A DNA stretch of 48,963 nt from Aerococcaceae bacterium DSM 111176 (GCA_015863215.1 JACBXN010000013.1:1-48963), one strand, 5' to 3'. Shown: positions 1 through 11,800, numbered from the stretch's first letter. Notes: generated from the letters alone by a model not told the origin. Made by a program: numbers and translations.

Positions 1-826
1 CCCGATTCAGTAGTTGTACGATATGGAATCGATCAATAATCACAATCGCATTTGGGAATAAACGGGGCAAAAATTCACGGTAAGGTGAATACATATCCAT
101 GGTGATGGTTTTTACTTTGAGTCGTTCATTCATTGGAAAGCGTAAGAAATAGGTTCTCAAATACTCTTGTGTTCTGTCCTCAAGGATATCTACCACTTTA
201 TGTGTCGAATTGTCCATGATAATGGCAGACATCGCATTCTTGACGGCTTTAACAGACTTAAATTCATCGATTGATAAATGAGATGGTAAAGCAGTTGGAC
301 GGGGATTCAGATTATCTCCCCACGATTTTAATTGTCGAATAACGGTATGTATAGACACGTTCATATGTTTAGCGATTAACGTCATCGATTGAATTTCTGA
401 TAATTCCTTAACGATAAGGAACTTTACTGGGTTTGAGATAAAGCAGTGACGGTTGATTAACTTTGATTCCGCAACTGTTGTTTTCAGACAATGCTTACAC
501 AAATAGCGTTGTTTTTTGAGTTTCAAATACACCGCTTGATAGTTGTATTGTCCGATTAAAATCGCTGTTTTCATTGATCCGTTACGAATGATATCTTGAC
601 TACCATTATTCTTAACACCACAGTGCACACAAGCCTTCGGCAGCTTATCTAAGTGCCCTTCGAGGGATAAAACAGCTTTATTGGCTTGTTTTTCAGATAG
701 ATTATCCTTTGAAGATGGGCGAAATTGTTTGACAGTGCGATATGATTCTTTTTGAAGCGCACCTGTTAAAGTAATGTTTGGGTCTTTTATTCCGAGTAAG
801 ATTTCGTTAAAATGTAAGTAAGTCAT
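1..826 (-). CDS. ISL3-family transposase, C-terminus beyond window
   Basis: A continuous minus-strand frame starts at ATG 826 (MTYLHFNEILLGIKDPN) and stays open for about 275 codons to the window edge. Two N-terminal cysteine pairs (CVHCG and CKHC) form the ISL3-type zinc-binding region. They are followed by a helix-turn-helix stretch and DDE-type signatures, including SIDEFKS, TMDMYSPYREF and IIDRFHIVQLLN. It catalyses cut-and-paste movement of the element. No stop or frameshift is visible in the part present, so the copy may be intact. The codon-1 context AAAGAGGAAAATTC supplies a ribosome binding site. Family assignment is confident; activity is unknown. Confidence 0.85.
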   Translation of the reverse strand, partial: MTYLHFNEILLGIKDPNITLTGALQKESYRTVKQFRPSSKDNLSEKQANKAVLSLEGHLDKLPKACVHCGVKNNGSQDIIRNGSMKTAILIGQYNYQAVYLKLKKQRYLCKHCLKTTVAESKLINRHCFISNPVKFLIVKELSEIQSMTLIAKHMNVSIHTVIRQLKSWGDNLNPRPTALPSHLSIDEFKSVKAVKNAMSAIIMDNSTHKVVDILEDRTQEYLRTYFLRFPMNERLKVKTITMDMYSPYREFLPRLFPNAIVIIDRFHIVQLLNR

Positions 827-941
827 GAATTTTCCTCTTTCATTTGGTTTGGTCACTTATATGATACAGGAAATTCATGGCTATTTGTGTATACAAAAAT
901 AGTGCTGGTGATTTCTCACCAACACTATAAATTATAGAACC
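1..941 (-). mobile_element. ISL3-family insertion sequence, partial (cut by window edge)
   Basis: The transposase gene (1-826) reads out of the window on the minus strand. Upstream of it the element seems to end near 941, where the minus strand begins GGTTCTATAATTTATAG, resembling the GG-starting terminal repeats of ISL3-family elements. An imperfect hairpin (901-911 with 916-926, one mismatch, loop TTTC) sits just inside this end. The other terminal repeat is outside the window, so the exact boundary and the 8-bp target duplication cannot be checked. Confidence 0.7.
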
Positions 942-974
942 GAAATAAGAGGAATCAGTAATAAATGACAAATT

Positions 975-1006
975 AAAAAGACACCTACATTATAAATGTA
1001 AGTGCC
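975..1006 (-). terminator. Intrinsic terminator after the membrane protein gene
   Basis: Read on the minus strand, a 12-bp stem (1006-995 with 991-980, two G-U pairs, 3-nt loop) is followed by five T residues (979-975). It lies about 20 bp past the stop of the 1027-1893 gene and separates it from the insertion sequence. Confidence 0.75.
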
Positions 1007-1026
1007 TTTATTTATTAAAGGGTATA

Positions 1027-1893
1027 TTAGAATAAATTGAGTAAGATTAAACTTAAGATAGTGATAGCAGCTGCTGGTGGGTCGATATGTGATTTAGCAT
1101 TTGCATTAAATGTAACACCAATTGCATCACACAAGATCATTGCAATTACTCCGAACACACCTGCTAACCAGATATTACCAGTTACTTGCATTGCCATCCC
1201 AGAAATTAAAGCGATATGGTGAATCATTGGTACATTTACACCAGCTATAATGAAGATTAAGAAAAACGCCCCTAGAACGAAACCGAATAAAGGTATTTGA
1301 ATGACATCGATAATGCTTGCCATTACTATTGAAAGACCGAATCCCCAGATGATATTAAATAATAAATTGTTTGTTATCAGGTCCATTTTATTAACTTCTT
1401 TTGGAAGTCCATTGAGTAAATCACCATCACCAAAGGCCAAACGAGCAATAATGTTTGTTACAACAACAACAATAGCGATATTATCGGCTTGTAAACCAAT
1501 CACATTATCTAAAACATTTAATAGAGCGACTCCAATTACTCCGAATACTCCTCCGATTATGATTGAAGGGATGTTACCAAAAGGATGAAGTGCAGCAAAG
1601 ATATCCCCACCAGCAAATTCGATTACTTCACCAGTTTCAGACTTTAGTTTACCTTCACGTGACAATTTCCCCATGTAAGCAGCCGCAGCTACCCCGCCAG
1701 CAAAAGCAGCTTGAGGACCGAAGATTGGACTTAATGCGACACTGTTTAAGAATACATCAGATCCAGTTGCGATGATTAATCCTATACCAATAATTGCGAA
1801 TAGACCGAAAATAATAAACGCCGTTGCCCCACCGATTACTGCACCAAAAACGCCTCCAAAAAATGCTAATAAATATGGTAAAATTTGTTCCAT
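1027..1893 (-). CDS. Multi-pass membrane protein, unknown function (permease-like)
   Basis: 288 residues, very hydrophobic, with roughly eight to ten predicted membrane segments and glycine-rich turns throughout. The start ATG at 1893 follows AAGGAG at good spacing. The only polar stretch is a loop around residues 75-100 (KLSREGKLKSETGEV, then GGDIFAALHPFGNIP). Conserved-looking motifs are MIHHIALISGMA near residue 225 and HIDPPAAAITILS near the C-terminus; these could line a substrate path. I do not recognise the family and do not assign a substrate. The gene is monocistronic, with its own terminator and a cre site in its promoter, so a role in carbon-source or metabolite transport is plausible but inferred. 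The neighbouring insertion sequence lies just downstream. Confidence 0.7.
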   Translation of the reverse strand: MEQILPYLLAFFGGVFGAVIGGATAFIIFGLFAIIGIGLIIATGSDVFLNSVALSPIFGPQAAFAGGVAAAAYMGKLSREGKLKSETGEVIEFAGGDIFAALHPFGNIPSIIIGGVFGVIGVALLNVLDNVIGLQADNIAIVVVVTNIIARLAFGDGDLLNGLPKEVNKMDLITNNLLFNIIWGFGLSIVMASIIDVIQIPLFGFVLGAFFLIFIIAGVNVPMIHHIALISGMAMQVTGNIWLAGVFGVIAMILCDAIGVTFNANAKSHIDPPAAAITILSLILLNLF

Positions 1894-1983
1894 AGTTTTC
1901 TCCTTAAAATAAATTTATTTACAACGTGATAGTATACTGACTACTGGCTCCTTTCTATTAATTTTATTAATTATATTAATTAT

Positions 1984-2005
1984 ATTATACATAAAAGCGC
2001 TTACA
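1984..2005 (-). promoter_or_regulatory. Promoter -10 with overlapping cre (CcpA) site
   Basis: On the minus strand a perfect TATAAT (1989-1984) lies about 90 nt upstream of the 1893 start. Directly upstream, 1992-2005 (TAAAAGCGCTTACA on the plus strand) matches the cre consensus TGWAANCGNTNWCA at 13 of 14 positions. The site falls in the -35/-10 spacer, where CcpA binding would repress. The -35 hexamer is weak. Confidence 0.55.
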
Positions 2006-2365
2006 TTAATATGGACGGGCACGCTAGAGGTTCTTGTATAAGGAACTGAACAAAGGAATATTGTACTGTCGGTATTTTGTGTTTCGTATTATGTTCCGTT
2101 ATAAGAAACATCATAGAGGTATAGTTTATACTAATAGACTTTTAAATTTAGAATGCCATCAAAAAGGATTGTCGAAAATGACTCAAATGATCGAACATGA
2201 TTTATTTTACGCAGAATATCACTACCTGATTGTGAATTTTTATATCTATAGAGATTCTAAAATTAAAATGCTAGGTCAAAATAGAATTAATATTTACTCA
2301 TAACATAGATCTATATATTTACATCAAAATGAAATCATTATCACTAAGCAATTCTGCTGCCATAC
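2006..2365. other. Gene-poor stretch before metS
   Basis: About 360 bp between the permease promoter and the metS promoter. The only plus-strand reading frame (ending at 2303) starts with TTG and is low-complexity and rich in Tyr and Ile. An internal ATG at 2178 has a distant AAAGGA, giving a 41-codon frame (MTQMIEHDLFYAEYHYL...). I recognise no domain, no T-box signature and no other RNA element here. It could be a decayed gene. Confidence 0.4.
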
Positions 2366-2394
2366 TAGCTATGAAATAGGTTGTGAGTTATAAT
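2366..2394 (+). promoter_or_regulatory. Probable metS promoter
   Basis: Perfect -10 TATAAT at 2389-2394 with a poor -35 (TAGCTA, 17-bp spacing). Transcription would start near 2401, giving a leader of about 28 nt. That is too short for a T-box, so metS does not appear to be tRNA-sensing here. Confidence 0.5.
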
Positions 2395-2413
2395 AGATGG
2401 AAAGAATAAATAA

Positions 2414-4456
<2,043 letters not shown>

Positions 4457-4468
4457 TTGAACAGTTTA

Positions 4469-4490
4469 AGGAGCCTAGAATTAGGCTCCT
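4469..4490 (+). terminator. Hairpin between metS and tatD
   Basis: Perfect 9-bp inverted repeat, AGGAGCCTA / TAGGCTCCT with loop GAAT, followed by the T-poor ATTTACATT. It may be a leaky terminator that lowers tatD expression relative to metS. Confidence 0.55.
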
Positions 4491-4511
4491 ATTTACATTG
4501 AAGGAGAAAAA

Positions 4512-5294
4512 ATGAAGTTATTTGACACACATACTCATCTAAATGCCGAACAATTTGATGGAATTGAAGATACAATTATTAAGAATGCTTTAGAAAACCA
4601 TGTGCACTATATGGCTGTAGTTGGGTTTGATAAACCAACGATTGAAAAATCACTGGCACTTAGCGAGAAATATTCAAATATCATCAGTGTAATTGGTCTT
4701 CATCCAACTGAATCACATCGTTACAATAATGACTTTGAAAAATATTTAGTGGAACGGCTCACTTTACCCAATGTTTATATGTTGGGGGAAATTGGTTTGG
4801 ATTATTATTGGGATTCTGCTACTCTCAAAGAACAGGACGCTGCATTCAGACGTCAAATTGATATCGCAAAACAATTTGATTTACCAATTACTATCCACAA
4901 CCGTGATGCAACTGAAGATGTATACCGTGTATTAAAGGAAGAAGGCATCCCATCTAAAGGATGTATTATGCATAGCTTTGGCGAAAATAGAGTATGGGCA
5001 GAGAAATTCTTGGAATTAGGTTGTCATATTAGTTTTAGTGGTGTAGTAACCTTTAAGAAAACAGATGAAGTGAGGGAAGCAGCAAAAATTGTTCCTCAAG
5101 ACAAATTGCTAATTGAAACAGATGCCCCTTATTTAGCGCCTGTACCATACCGTGGCAAGCGAAATGAACCAGGGTATGTCTACCATGTTGCTGATACAAT
5201 AGCGACAGTGCGAGGAACTACAATTGAAGAAATCGCAGCATTAACAACTCAAAATGCATTCGATTTGTTTAGGTATGCACCTGATGGAAAATAA
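4512..5294 (+). CDS. tatD: TatD-family metal-dependent DNase
   Basis: 260-residue TIM-barrel amidohydrolase-fold nuclease of the TatD/YabD family. Metal ligands are visible: the N-terminal HxH (FDTHTHL), E of GEIGLDYY, the later His residues (ITIHNRD, IMHSFGE) and the aspartate of LIETDAPYLAP. Family members are 3'-5' DNA exonucleases linked to DNA repair and turnover. The start ATG 4512 has AAGGAGAAAA just upstream. The gene overlaps rnmV by 11 nt, so the two are translationally coupled, as in B. subtilis (yabD-rnmV). Confidence 0.92.
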   Translation: MKLFDTHTHLNAEQFDGIEDTIIKNALENHVHYMAVVGFDKPTIEKSLALSEKYSNIISVIGLHPTESHRYNNDFEKYLVERLTLPNVYMLGEIGLDYYWDSATLKEQDAAFRRQIDIAKQFDLPITIHNRDATEDVYRVLKEEGIPSKGCIMHSFGENRVWAEKFLELGCHISFSGVVTFKKTDEVREAAKIVPQDKLLIETDAPYLAPVPYRGKRNEPGYVYHVADTIATVRGTTIEEIAALTTQNAFDLFRYAPDGK

Positions 5295-5868
5295 TTGGAC
5301 CCCGAAAGAAGTCATTGTCGTTGAGGGCCGTGATGATACGAAACGATTGATTGAAACGTTTGGACCTACGATTAAAACAATTGAGACAAATGGGTCTGCC
5401 GTTAGTCGTTCATTGATACCACAAATTCAAAGAGCAGCGGAACAGTTTGGTATCATTATTTTCACTGATCCAGATTTTCAAGGTGAACGAATTCGGCGTA
5501 TCGTAACAGACATGGTACCAGATGCTAAACAAGCTTATCTTCTCCCCGAAGAGGCAAAAAATCAACACAAACAAGCGAGTTTAGGCGTGGAACATGCCAG
5601 TGGGGAATCAATTATAAAGGCGCTGAAAAATGTAGCAACACCAAATCCTAATGACACATTTGAAGAAATTCCACAGGCTACACTGATTAAATTAAAATTA
5701 ATCGGACATCCTGACTCTAAGGAACGCCGTGCTTTTTTAGCGTCCAAATTTCAATTGGGCCATGTTAACGGGAAACAATTACAAAAGAAATTAAGCTTGT
5801 ATCAGATTAGCGAAGCTGATATTATTGAACAATTAAAGAAGTGGAAAGGAGCATCTAATGAATCATAA
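5284..5868 (+). CDS. rnmV: Ribonuclease M5
   Basis: About 194 residues. The TOPRIM domain starts at once (EVIVVEGRDDTKRL), with the acidic motif FTDPDFQGERIRR further in. RNase M5 performs the final trimming of 5S rRNA precursors in Firmicutes. I chose ATG 5284 (MENNWTPKEVIVVEG) over an in-frame ATG 30 nt upstream, because family members start only a few residues before the TOPRIM strand and the upstream ATG has no ribosome binding site. The gene overlaps tatD by 11 nt and rsmA by 11 nt, so tatD-rnmV-rsmA is a tight operon. Confidence 0.92.
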   Translation: MENNWTPKEVIVVEGRDDTKRLIETFGPTIKTIETNGSAVSRSLIPQIQRAAEQFGIIIFTDPDFQGERIRRIVTDMVPDAKQAYLLPEEAKNQHKQASLGVEHASGESIIKALKNVATPNPNDTFEEIPQATLIKLKLIGHPDSKERRAFLASKFQLGHVNGKQLQKKLSLYQISEADIIEQLKKWKGASNES

Positions 5869-6739
5869 ACTAATCTCTACACCGACTAGAACGGCTGCAA
5901 TCATGAAAAAATATGATATTAAAATGAAAAAATCTTTAGGGCAAAACTTTTTAGTTGAACCACAAATTCTAGATAAAATGATTCATGCCGCAGAGATTGA
6001 TGATACGACAACGGTTATTGAAATTGGACCTGGTATCGGAGCTTTAACAGAGGTATTAGCCTTAAATGCTAAACGAGTATTGGGGTTCGAAATTGATCAG
6101 CGATTTATCGAAATATTGAAAGACACATTATCACCTTACGACAATGTTCAAGTCATTCATCAAGATATTTTAGACGTTGATTTTGGAGGAGACGAACTAG
6201 CGTGGTTGCATCAGGAAGAACGGTTAGTAGTAGTAGCAAACTTACCTTATTATATAACGACACCCATTATTATGAACTTAATGAAGAGTCGTTTGCCTTT
6301 TGAGCGATTAACAATGATGATGCAAAAAGAGGTTGCAGAGCGTATGACCGCCGAAGTTGGAACTAAACAATATAGCTCATTGACTATCGCCATTCAAAAT
6401 TATATGGAGTCTAACATTGCCATGATCGTTCCTAAAACGGTATTTATACCAAGACCCAATGTCGATTCAGCGGTATTGAACCTGACAAAGCGCGAGCAAC
6501 CATTGGTTGAAGTAGATTCGCCTGATGCTTTTGAAGAGTTAGTTCAGACAGCCTTTACACAAAGAAGGAAGACACTATGGAATAATCTCCGTAATGCTAA
6601 GAATTCCTGGGTGGAAGAGTATACTGATGAACAATTACAATTGGCACTTGAAACAGCTGAAATCGAAGGAAGTCGTCGCGGTGAAACGCTAACCATTGAC
6701 GAGTATGCGAAACTATATCGTTCATTAAAAAATGATTAG
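5858..6739 (+). CDS. rsmA: 16S rRNA dimethyladenosine transferase (RsmA/KsgA)
   Basis: 293 residues. This S-adenosylmethionine-dependent enzyme dimethylates the two adjacent adenines in helix 45 of 16S rRNA during late 30S assembly. Visible motifs are KKSLGQNFL near residue 25, the SAM-binding VIEIGPGIGALTE, and the catalytic motif IV NLPYYITTPI. The C-terminal RRKTLWNNLR is typical. The start ATG 5858 overlaps the end of rnmV and has AAAGGAGCATCTA upstream. It is followed by the independent veg transcription unit. Confidence 0.95.
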   Translation: MNHKLISTPTRTAAIMKKYDIKMKKSLGQNFLVEPQILDKMIHAAEIDDTTTVIEIGPGIGALTEVLALNAKRVLGFEIDQRFIEILKDTLSPYDNVQVIHQDILDVDFGGDELAWLHQEERLVVVANLPYYITTPIIMNLMKSRLPFERLTMMMQKEVAERMTAEVGTKQYSSLTIAIQNYMESNIAMIVPKTVFIPRPNVDSAVLNLTKREQPLVEVDSPDAFEELVQTAFTQRRKTLWNNLRNAKNSWVEEYTDEQLQLALETAEIEGSRRGETLTIDEYAKLYRSLKND

Positions 6740-6782
6740 TTTTATACAAAGTTCTTGTCAATAAATAGCACCTGTGCTAAAA

Positions 6783-6811
6783 TTGACGATTTGAAATAAT
6801 TATGGTATAAT
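6783..6811 (+). promoter_or_regulatory. Strong veg promoter
   Basis: TTGACG (6783-6788), a 17-bp spacer, and TATAAT (6806-6811) with an extended TGG. This is near-consensus for the vegetative sigma factor, as expected since the B. subtilis veg promoter is known for its strength. The leader is only about 15 nt. Confidence 0.85.
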
Positions 6812-6832
6812 GTTCGGTGTGAGGTGAATTGC

Positions 6833-7066
6833 ATGCCAGATAATATTTCAGATATCAGAAGTTTACTTGATGAACGTGTTGGAACAGAAATTAAAGTAAC
6901 AGTTCAGATGGGACGTAAGAAAAAGAAAGAACGTCGTGGTATTTTACAAGAAACTTATCGTTCAGTCTTTGTGGTTAATTTAGATCAAGACGAGAATAAC
7001 TTTGAACGTGCGTCATTTTCTTACCGTGATATTTTAACAGATACAGTTGCCATTGAATTTGAATAA
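6833..7066 (+). CDS. veg: Veg protein
   Basis: About 77 residues, close to B. subtilis Veg. The core [21 protein letters not shown] of that protein corresponds here to RRGILQETYRSVFVVNL followed by DQDENNFERASFSYRDILTDTV. Veg is a small SH3-like-barrel protein that stimulates biofilm matrix expression in B. subtilis, probably through SinR; its role in cocci is unknown. I chose ATG 6833, because the in-frame GTG at 6824 lies inside the GAGGTGA ribosome binding site. It sits between a strong promoter and a clean terminator, so it is monocistronic. Confidence 0.9.
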   Translation: MPDNISDIRSLLDERVGTEIKVTVQMGRKKKKERRGILQETYRSVFVVNLDQDENNFERASFSYRDILTDTVAIEFE

Positions 7067-7070
7067 AAGA

Positions 7071-7097
7071 ACTGGAGCCTAGCTCCAGTATTTTTTT
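7071..7097 (+). terminator. veg intrinsic terminator
   Basis: ACTGGAGC / GCTCCAGT 8-bp perfect stem (7071-7078, 7082-7089) with loop CTA, then A and seven T residues. Confidence 0.9.
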
Positions 7098-7215
7098 GCG
7101 TTCAATTGAGTTCGAAAGATTGGAAGAACCATGAGAGATTTATGTTGCAACTCAAAAGTGCGCAAATGAAGGGGTTGTTGACTGTAACATTTCGCTTACA
7201 GCCAATCCTAATAGG

Positions 7216-7244
7216 TTAACCTTCAGCAAGATTAATGCTATAAT
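7216..7244 (+). promoter_or_regulatory. pth-mfd operon promoter
   Basis: TTAACC (7216-7221), a 17-bp spacer, and TATAAT (7239-7244) preceded by TGC (extended -10). The interval between the veg terminator and this site shows no other feature. Confidence 0.65.
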
Positions 7245-7296
7245 GTTTGAATGAAGCAACACATTTAAAATTTTAAATAAAGGTGATAATGAAAAA

Positions 7297-7857
7297 ATGA
7301 AAATGATTGTTGGTCTGGGGAATCCGGGCAATAAATATGATGGCACAAAGCATAATATTGGCTTTGATGTCATTGATGAAATATTAAGACAAGAAAATTT
7401 AACAATGGATGAAGAGAAATTCCGTGCGGATTATACCATTTGGCGTCACCAAGGCGAGCGCATATTGCTTGTTAAGCCTTATACTTACATGAACCTTTCA
7501 GGTGAAGCCGTTTTACCGTTAATGTCATATTATGGTGTAGGTCAAGATGATATTTGTGTCGTTTATGATGATTTAGATTTAAAACCAGGTCAAATTCGCC
7601 TGCGCCAAAAAGGTTCTGCAGGTGGTCATAACGGTATGAAGAGTATCATTCAAATGCTAGGTAGTCAGGAATTTAATCGTATTCGCGTAGGAATTGGACG
7701 TCCAGCCGGTGGTTGGAAAGTCGTAGACCATGTACTTGCGCCTTTTAGTAAGGAAGATCGTGACTTAGTAGATGTAACGGTTAAAGAAGCAACGGACGCA
7801 ATCCGTCATTGGATTGACACAGATGATTTTATTAAATCGATGAATGAATATAACTAA
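7297..7857 (+). CDS. pth: Peptidyl-tRNA hydrolase
   Basis: 186 residues. It cleaves peptidyl-tRNA released by drop-off, recycling tRNA in the cytoplasm. Family signatures present are MIVGLGNPGNKYDGTKHNIGF at the N-terminus (catalytic His in KHNIGF), KPYTYMNLSG, VVYDDLDL and GSAGGHNGMKS. The length is standard. The start ATG 7297 lies 10 nt after AGGTGA. It is followed by a small hairpin, then mfd. Confidence 0.95.
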   Translation: MKMIVGLGNPGNKYDGTKHNIGFDVIDEILRQENLTMDEEKFRADYTIWRHQGERILLVKPYTYMNLSGEAVLPLMSYYGVGQDDICVVYDDLDLKPGQIRLRQKGSAGGHNGMKSIIQMLGSQEFNRIRVGIGRPAGGWKVVDHVLAPFSKEDRDLVDVTVKEATDAIRHWIDTDDFIKSMNEYN

Positions 7858-7862
7858 TCAAC

Positions 7863-7887
7863 AGGGGGTCAATACACTGACTCCCCT
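7863..7887 (+). terminator. Hairpin between pth and mfd
   Basis: AGGGG/CCCCT plus GTCA/TGAC stem with one bulged T, followed by AATTTTATTT. It is probably a weak or leaky terminator, since mfd shows no obvious promoter of its own. Confidence 0.5.
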
Positions 7888-7917
7888 AATTTTATTTAGT
7901 CAAATGGAGGTGATGCA

Positions 7918-10900
7918 GTGACTAACCCAACATATACAAAACCATTTAGTAGTGCCATTCAAACAATGAATCAACAATATAGTGAAATAGATACGCATTT
8001 AGTAACCGGATTAGATAGTTCAGCAAAAGCGATAATGATCGCTCAAATGTATTTGGATCAACCGCGTTTGATGCTTATTGTTGAACCTGATGCTAAAGCT
8101 CAAGCTGAATTACAACAAGATTTAGATAAAATACTCTCAGAAATACCAGTCATGGCATTTCCAGCAGAGGAATCATTAGCCATTCGTTATTCGGTCAGTT
8201 CTTTTGACCAAATGGCTGACAGAATTCAAGTGCTTGATTTCCTAGCATCAGGGCAGCCAGGGATAGTCTTAACTTCTGTAGCAGGTATTACACAACGTTT
8301 GACGCCTTTTGACCAATGGATGAAAGCAAAATTAACATTAAATTTAGGCGATGACTTTGAAAGAGATGAACTGCAACAATTTCTAATTGATTTAGGATAT
8401 CGTTATGAATCAACGGTTATGACTCCAGGAGAATTTAGTTTACGGGGGAGTATCTTTGATATTTATCCATTGACGAGTGATCATCCAGTCCGTTTAGATT
8501 TCTTTGATACAGAACTGGATTCCATTCGTTATTTCAATCCTGAAACGCAAGATTCAATCGAAAATATCCAAGAGGTCACTATCACTTCGGCTCAAGATAT
8601 TATCTTCCCAATTAAAGAACAGCAAACAATCCACGATGAATTACAAAAACGTATGAAATCAGCGGTCAATTCAATGAAAGATGAGGCAACGGCCTTACAA
8701 ATTGAGCGAGGTTTTACGGACCAGCTAGAATTACTTGAATCAGGGGAACCGTTAAAATACGCTTCTGCATTTTTAGAGATTTACGATGAAGCAGACACGA
8801 CATTATATAATTACTTACCAGAGTCTGGTACGGTTATCATTAGTGAATTTGCAACCATCATTCAAAGACAACTTCAACTTGCTGAGGAAAACCAATTTTG
8901 GATAGAACAAGAAATTAGTAAGGGGCTGCTCTTACCTAAGATTCAGACTTACCGTTCGATTGAGGACATTGTTGGAGATATAGTGCATAAGCTTATTTAC
9001 TTTTCAGTGATTCAAAGAGGTTTACAAGGTAAGCAATTTACCAGTCTTCATAATTTCCAGTATCGTAGTATGACTAAGTTCTTTAATCAAATGCCTCTAG
9101 TTGCTGAGGAATTAAGACAATATCTCAGTCGTCAAGTGATGACTCAAGTTTTTGTCTCAACCGATAAGGAAATTGATTTGCTCTTAGAAACAATGAAAGA
9201 GCATGATGTCAATCCTATTGTTATTCAAGATAAAGGTGAACCCGTTGAAGGTGCTATAAATATTGTTAAGGGCAATTTGACGCAAGGATTTGAATTGCCT
9301 CAAGACAAGTGGGCGGTACTAACCGATCATGAAATCTTCGATAAAATGCGTCGAGTGTCACCACGTAGACGTCAAACTAATTTATCAAATGCTGAACGGA
9401 TTAAGAGTTATAGTGAACTGAAGAGTGGTGACTATGTTGTTCATACCGATCATGGTATTGGGCAATATACCGGTATTGAAACGGTCGAAGTTGGTGGAGT
9501 TCATAAAGACTTCCTGACGGTTATTTACCGAGATCAGGCACGTGTTTTAATCCCAGTAGAAAAGATTAACCTCATTCAAAAGTATGTCGCATCCGAAGGT
9601 AAAACCCCAACCCTAAATAAAATGGGCGGGACTGAGTGGGCGAAAACCAAGCAAAAAGTTCAATCGACGGTTGAAGATATTGCGGATGAATTAATTGAAC
9701 TATATGCCAAACGAGAGCAGGAAAAAGGTTACGCCTTTGCTCCAGATACCCCAGAGCAAAAAGAGTTTGAAGATGCCTTTCCTTATGTTGAAACACCAGA
9801 CCAATTACGTGCGAGTACTGAAATAAAAGAGGATATGGAACTCATTCGACCAATGGATCGTTTATTAGTCGGAGATGTGGGGTACGGTAAGACAGAGGTA
9901 GCGATGCGTGCTATATTTAAAGCAGTAATGGATGGCAAACAAGTTGCCTTCTTAGTTCCAACAACCATTTTAGCTCAACAACATTACAATTCCTTGCGGG
10001 AACGATTTGAAAATTGGCCGTTTGAAATCCGTATGCTCAGTCGTTTTGTCACACCAACCGCTCAGAAAAAAACGATTGAACAGTTAGGTACAGGTGCGGT
10101 CAATATTGTAATTGGAACACACCGGGTATTATCTAAAGATATTGAATTTCAAGATTTAGGCCTTTTAATTGTCGATGAGGAGCAACGTTTTGGTGTAAAA
10201 CATAAAGAACGTCTAAAGGCTTTAAAATCTGAGGTAGACGTTTTAACTCTAACTGCAACACCAATTCCTCGTACATTGCATATGTCAATGATAGGGATAC
10301 GGGACTTGTCTGTACTAGAAACACCACCAAATAATCGATTCCCTGTCCAAACATACGTAATTGAACGAAATGAAGGGGCCGTTAAAACAGGAATTGAACG
10401 CGAGCTATTAAGAGGTGGACAAGTTTTCTACCTTTATAACCGAGTAGACACGATATATCAAAAAGCAGACGAGCTATCAGAGCTAGTACCTGAGGCACGA
10501 ATTGCGGTGGCGCATGGACGCCTATCAGAACGTGAATTGGAACAAGTCTTGATTGACTTTATTCAAGGTGAATATGATGTTTTAGTAACGACAACAATCA
10601 TTGAAACAGGGGTTGATATACCAAATGCCAATACCCTCTTTATCGATAATGCAGATAAAATGGGCTTATCAACCTTATATCAATTAAGAGGTCGTGTAGG
10701 ACGAACTCACCGAGTCGCTTATGCTTATCTCATGTACGACCCGATGAAACAATTATCTGAGGTAAGTGAAAAGCGTTTAAATGCTATTCGAGAATTTACT
10801 GAATTAGGATCAGGTTTTAAAATTGCTATGCGTGACTTATCAATACGTGGTGCAGGAAATCTGTTAGGACAACAACAATCCGGCTTCATCGATTCAGTTG

Positions 10901-11451
10901 GTTACGACATGTATACTCAGATGTTACAAGAAGCAGTGGATGAAGGACGAAATAAAAAGTCATCTAAGAAACCTCGAGTGACACCACTATCTTGGAATGT
11001 AAATATTAATGCTTATCTACCAGAAAGCTATATTGGGGACTCTAAACAGAAGATTAATATTTATAAACGGATTCAACAAATTGATTCTAAAGAGAGCTAT
11101 CAAGCTCTACAAGATACATTGATTGATCGTTTCGGTGAATTCCCAGATGAAGTTTCAGATTTACTAGATGTTGGTTTAATCCGTTACTACGGAAGTCAAT
11201 CGGGGATTGAAACAATTACTCAGAGTAGGAATCAGCTGATTGTGAAATTCAGTGAACAAGTAACGCCTAAATTATCAGGGCCTAGAATATTTGAAGTTCT
11301 ACAAAATGTCCCGCTCAAAGCAGAAATTCAATTAGATAAAGGGCAACTAACGGTTAGTTTAAATATCACTCGTAAAGAAACCTATGAGTGGCTTGGAGCA
11401 TTAATCCATTTAACCGAAGATGCTCATCAATTATTACATAAGGAGGATTAA
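7918..11451 (+). CDS. mfd: Transcription-repair coupling factor Mfd
   Basis: 1177 residues, the normal Mfd length. It is a double-stranded DNA translocase that removes RNA polymerase stalled at lesions and recruits UvrA. Domains in order: UvrB-like N-terminal region (about 1-340), RNA polymerase-interacting CarD-like domain (about 500-560, [17 protein letters not shown]), RecG-like motor with Walker A GDVGYGKT at 652-659, DEEQRFG near 753, [12 protein letters not shown] and the arginine-finger motif QLRGRVGR near 922, then the C-terminal D7/TRCF domain. The start is GTG 7918 after TGGAGGTGATGCA. The last codons contain the AGGAGG that serves rqcP, whose ATG follows by 1 nt. Confidence 0.95.
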   Translation: MTNPTYTKPFSSAIQTMNQQYSEIDTHLVTGLDSSAKAIMIAQMYLDQPRLMLIVEPDAKAQAELQQDLDKILSEIPVMAFPAEESLAIRYSVSSFDQMADRIQVLDFLASGQPGIVLTSVAGITQRLTPFDQWMKAKLTLNLGDDFERDELQQFLIDLGYRYESTVMTPGEFSLRGSIFDIYPLTSDHPVRLDFFDTELDSIRYFNPETQDSIENIQEVTITSAQDIIFPIKEQQTIHDELQKRMKSAVNSMKDEATALQIERGFTDQLELLESGEPLKYASAFLEIYDEADTTLYNYLPESGTVIISEFATIIQRQLQLAEENQFWIEQEISKGLLLPKIQTYRSIEDIVGDIVHKLIYFSVIQRGLQGKQFTSLHNFQYRSMTKFFNQMPLVAEELRQYLSRQVMTQVFVSTDKEIDLLLETMKEHDVNPIVIQDKGEPVEGAINIVKGNLTQGFELPQDKWAVLTDHEIFDKMRRVSPRRRQTNLSNAERIKSYSELKSGDYVVHTDHGIGQYTGIETVEVGGVHKDFLTVIYRDQARVLIPVEKINLIQKYVASEGKTPTLNKMGGTEWAKTKQKVQSTVEDIADELIELYAKREQEKGYAFAPDTPEQKEFEDAFPYVETPDQLRASTEIKEDMELIRPMDRLLVGDVGYGKTEVAMRAIFKAVMDGKQVAFLVPTTILAQQHYNSLRERFENWPFEIRMLSRFVTPTAQKKTIEQLGTGAVNIVIGTHRVLSKDIEFQDLGLLIVDEEQRFGVKHKERLKALKSEVDVLTLTATPIPRTLHMSMIGIRDLSVLETPPNNRFPVQTYVIERNEGAVKTGIERELLRGGQVFYLYNRVDTIYQKADELSELVPEARIAVAHGRLSERELEQVLIDFIQGEYDVLVTTTIIETGVDIPNANTLFIDNADKMGLSTLYQLRGRVGRTHRVAYAYLMYDPMKQLSEVSEKRLNAIREFTELGSGFKIAMRDLSIRGAGNLLGQQQSGFIDSVGYDMYTQMLQEAVDEGRNKKSSKKPRVTPLSWNVNINAYLPESYIGDSKQKINIYKRIQQIDSKESYQALQDTLIDRFGEFPDEVSDLLDVGLIRYYGSQSGIETITQSRNQLIVKFSEQVTPKLSGPRIFEVLQNVPLKAEIQLDKGQLTVSLNITRKETYEWLGALIHLTEDAHQLLHKED

Positions 11452-11452
11452 G

Positions 11453-11731
11453 ATGCGTTTAGACAAATTTTTAAAGGTATCCAGACTAATAAAACGTCGT
11501 AGTGTTGCTAAAGAAGTGGCAGACCAAGGTCGTATCGATATTAATGATAAACAAGCGAAATCAAGTAGTAAAGTAGCTGTTGGAGATACAGTAACGATCC
11601 ATTATGGAAATCGTACTGTCGTCACTCGTGTAGAAAAATTACAAGATTCGACGAAAAAAGAAGATGCTGCTGAAATGTATTCAATATTGGACACAATTTA
11701 TAAAGAATCAGATCAAGCAGAACTATTCTAA
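11453..11731 (+). CDS. rqcP: S4-domain ribosome quality-control factor RqcP (YabO)
   Basis: About 92 residues, mostly one S4 RNA-binding domain ([22 protein letters not shown]...). It corresponds to B. subtilis YabO/RqcP, which binds stalled 50S-peptidyl-tRNA complexes and works with RqcH in C-terminal alanine tailing. I chose ATG 11453, directly after the AGGAGG at 11441-11446; an in-frame upstream start at 11420 lies within mfd and lacks a site. The C-terminal acidic tail ([21 protein letters not shown]) extends past the S4 fold. No rqcH is in the window. Confidence 0.88.
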   Translation: MRLDKFLKVSRLIKRRSVAKEVADQGRIDINDKQAKSSSKVAVGDTVTIHYGNRTVVTRVEKLQDSTKKEDAAEMYSILDTIYKESDQAELF

Positions 11732-11800
11732 AAAACCGAATAAAAGATAGCATTTTGAGGTATAAATTGTTATACTCAAATAGGAAATGGAGGGACTATA

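Noticed and set aside
2034-2303. 89-codon plus-strand frame before metS
   Set aside because: Starts at TTG with a poor ribosome binding site, low-complexity composition and no recognisable domain; kept only as a note on the intergenic stretch.
7289-7300. Three-codon ORF (ATG AAA AAA TGA) overlapping the pth start
   Set aside because: Only 2 nt from AGGTGA, too close to be used; pth at 7297 has better spacing.
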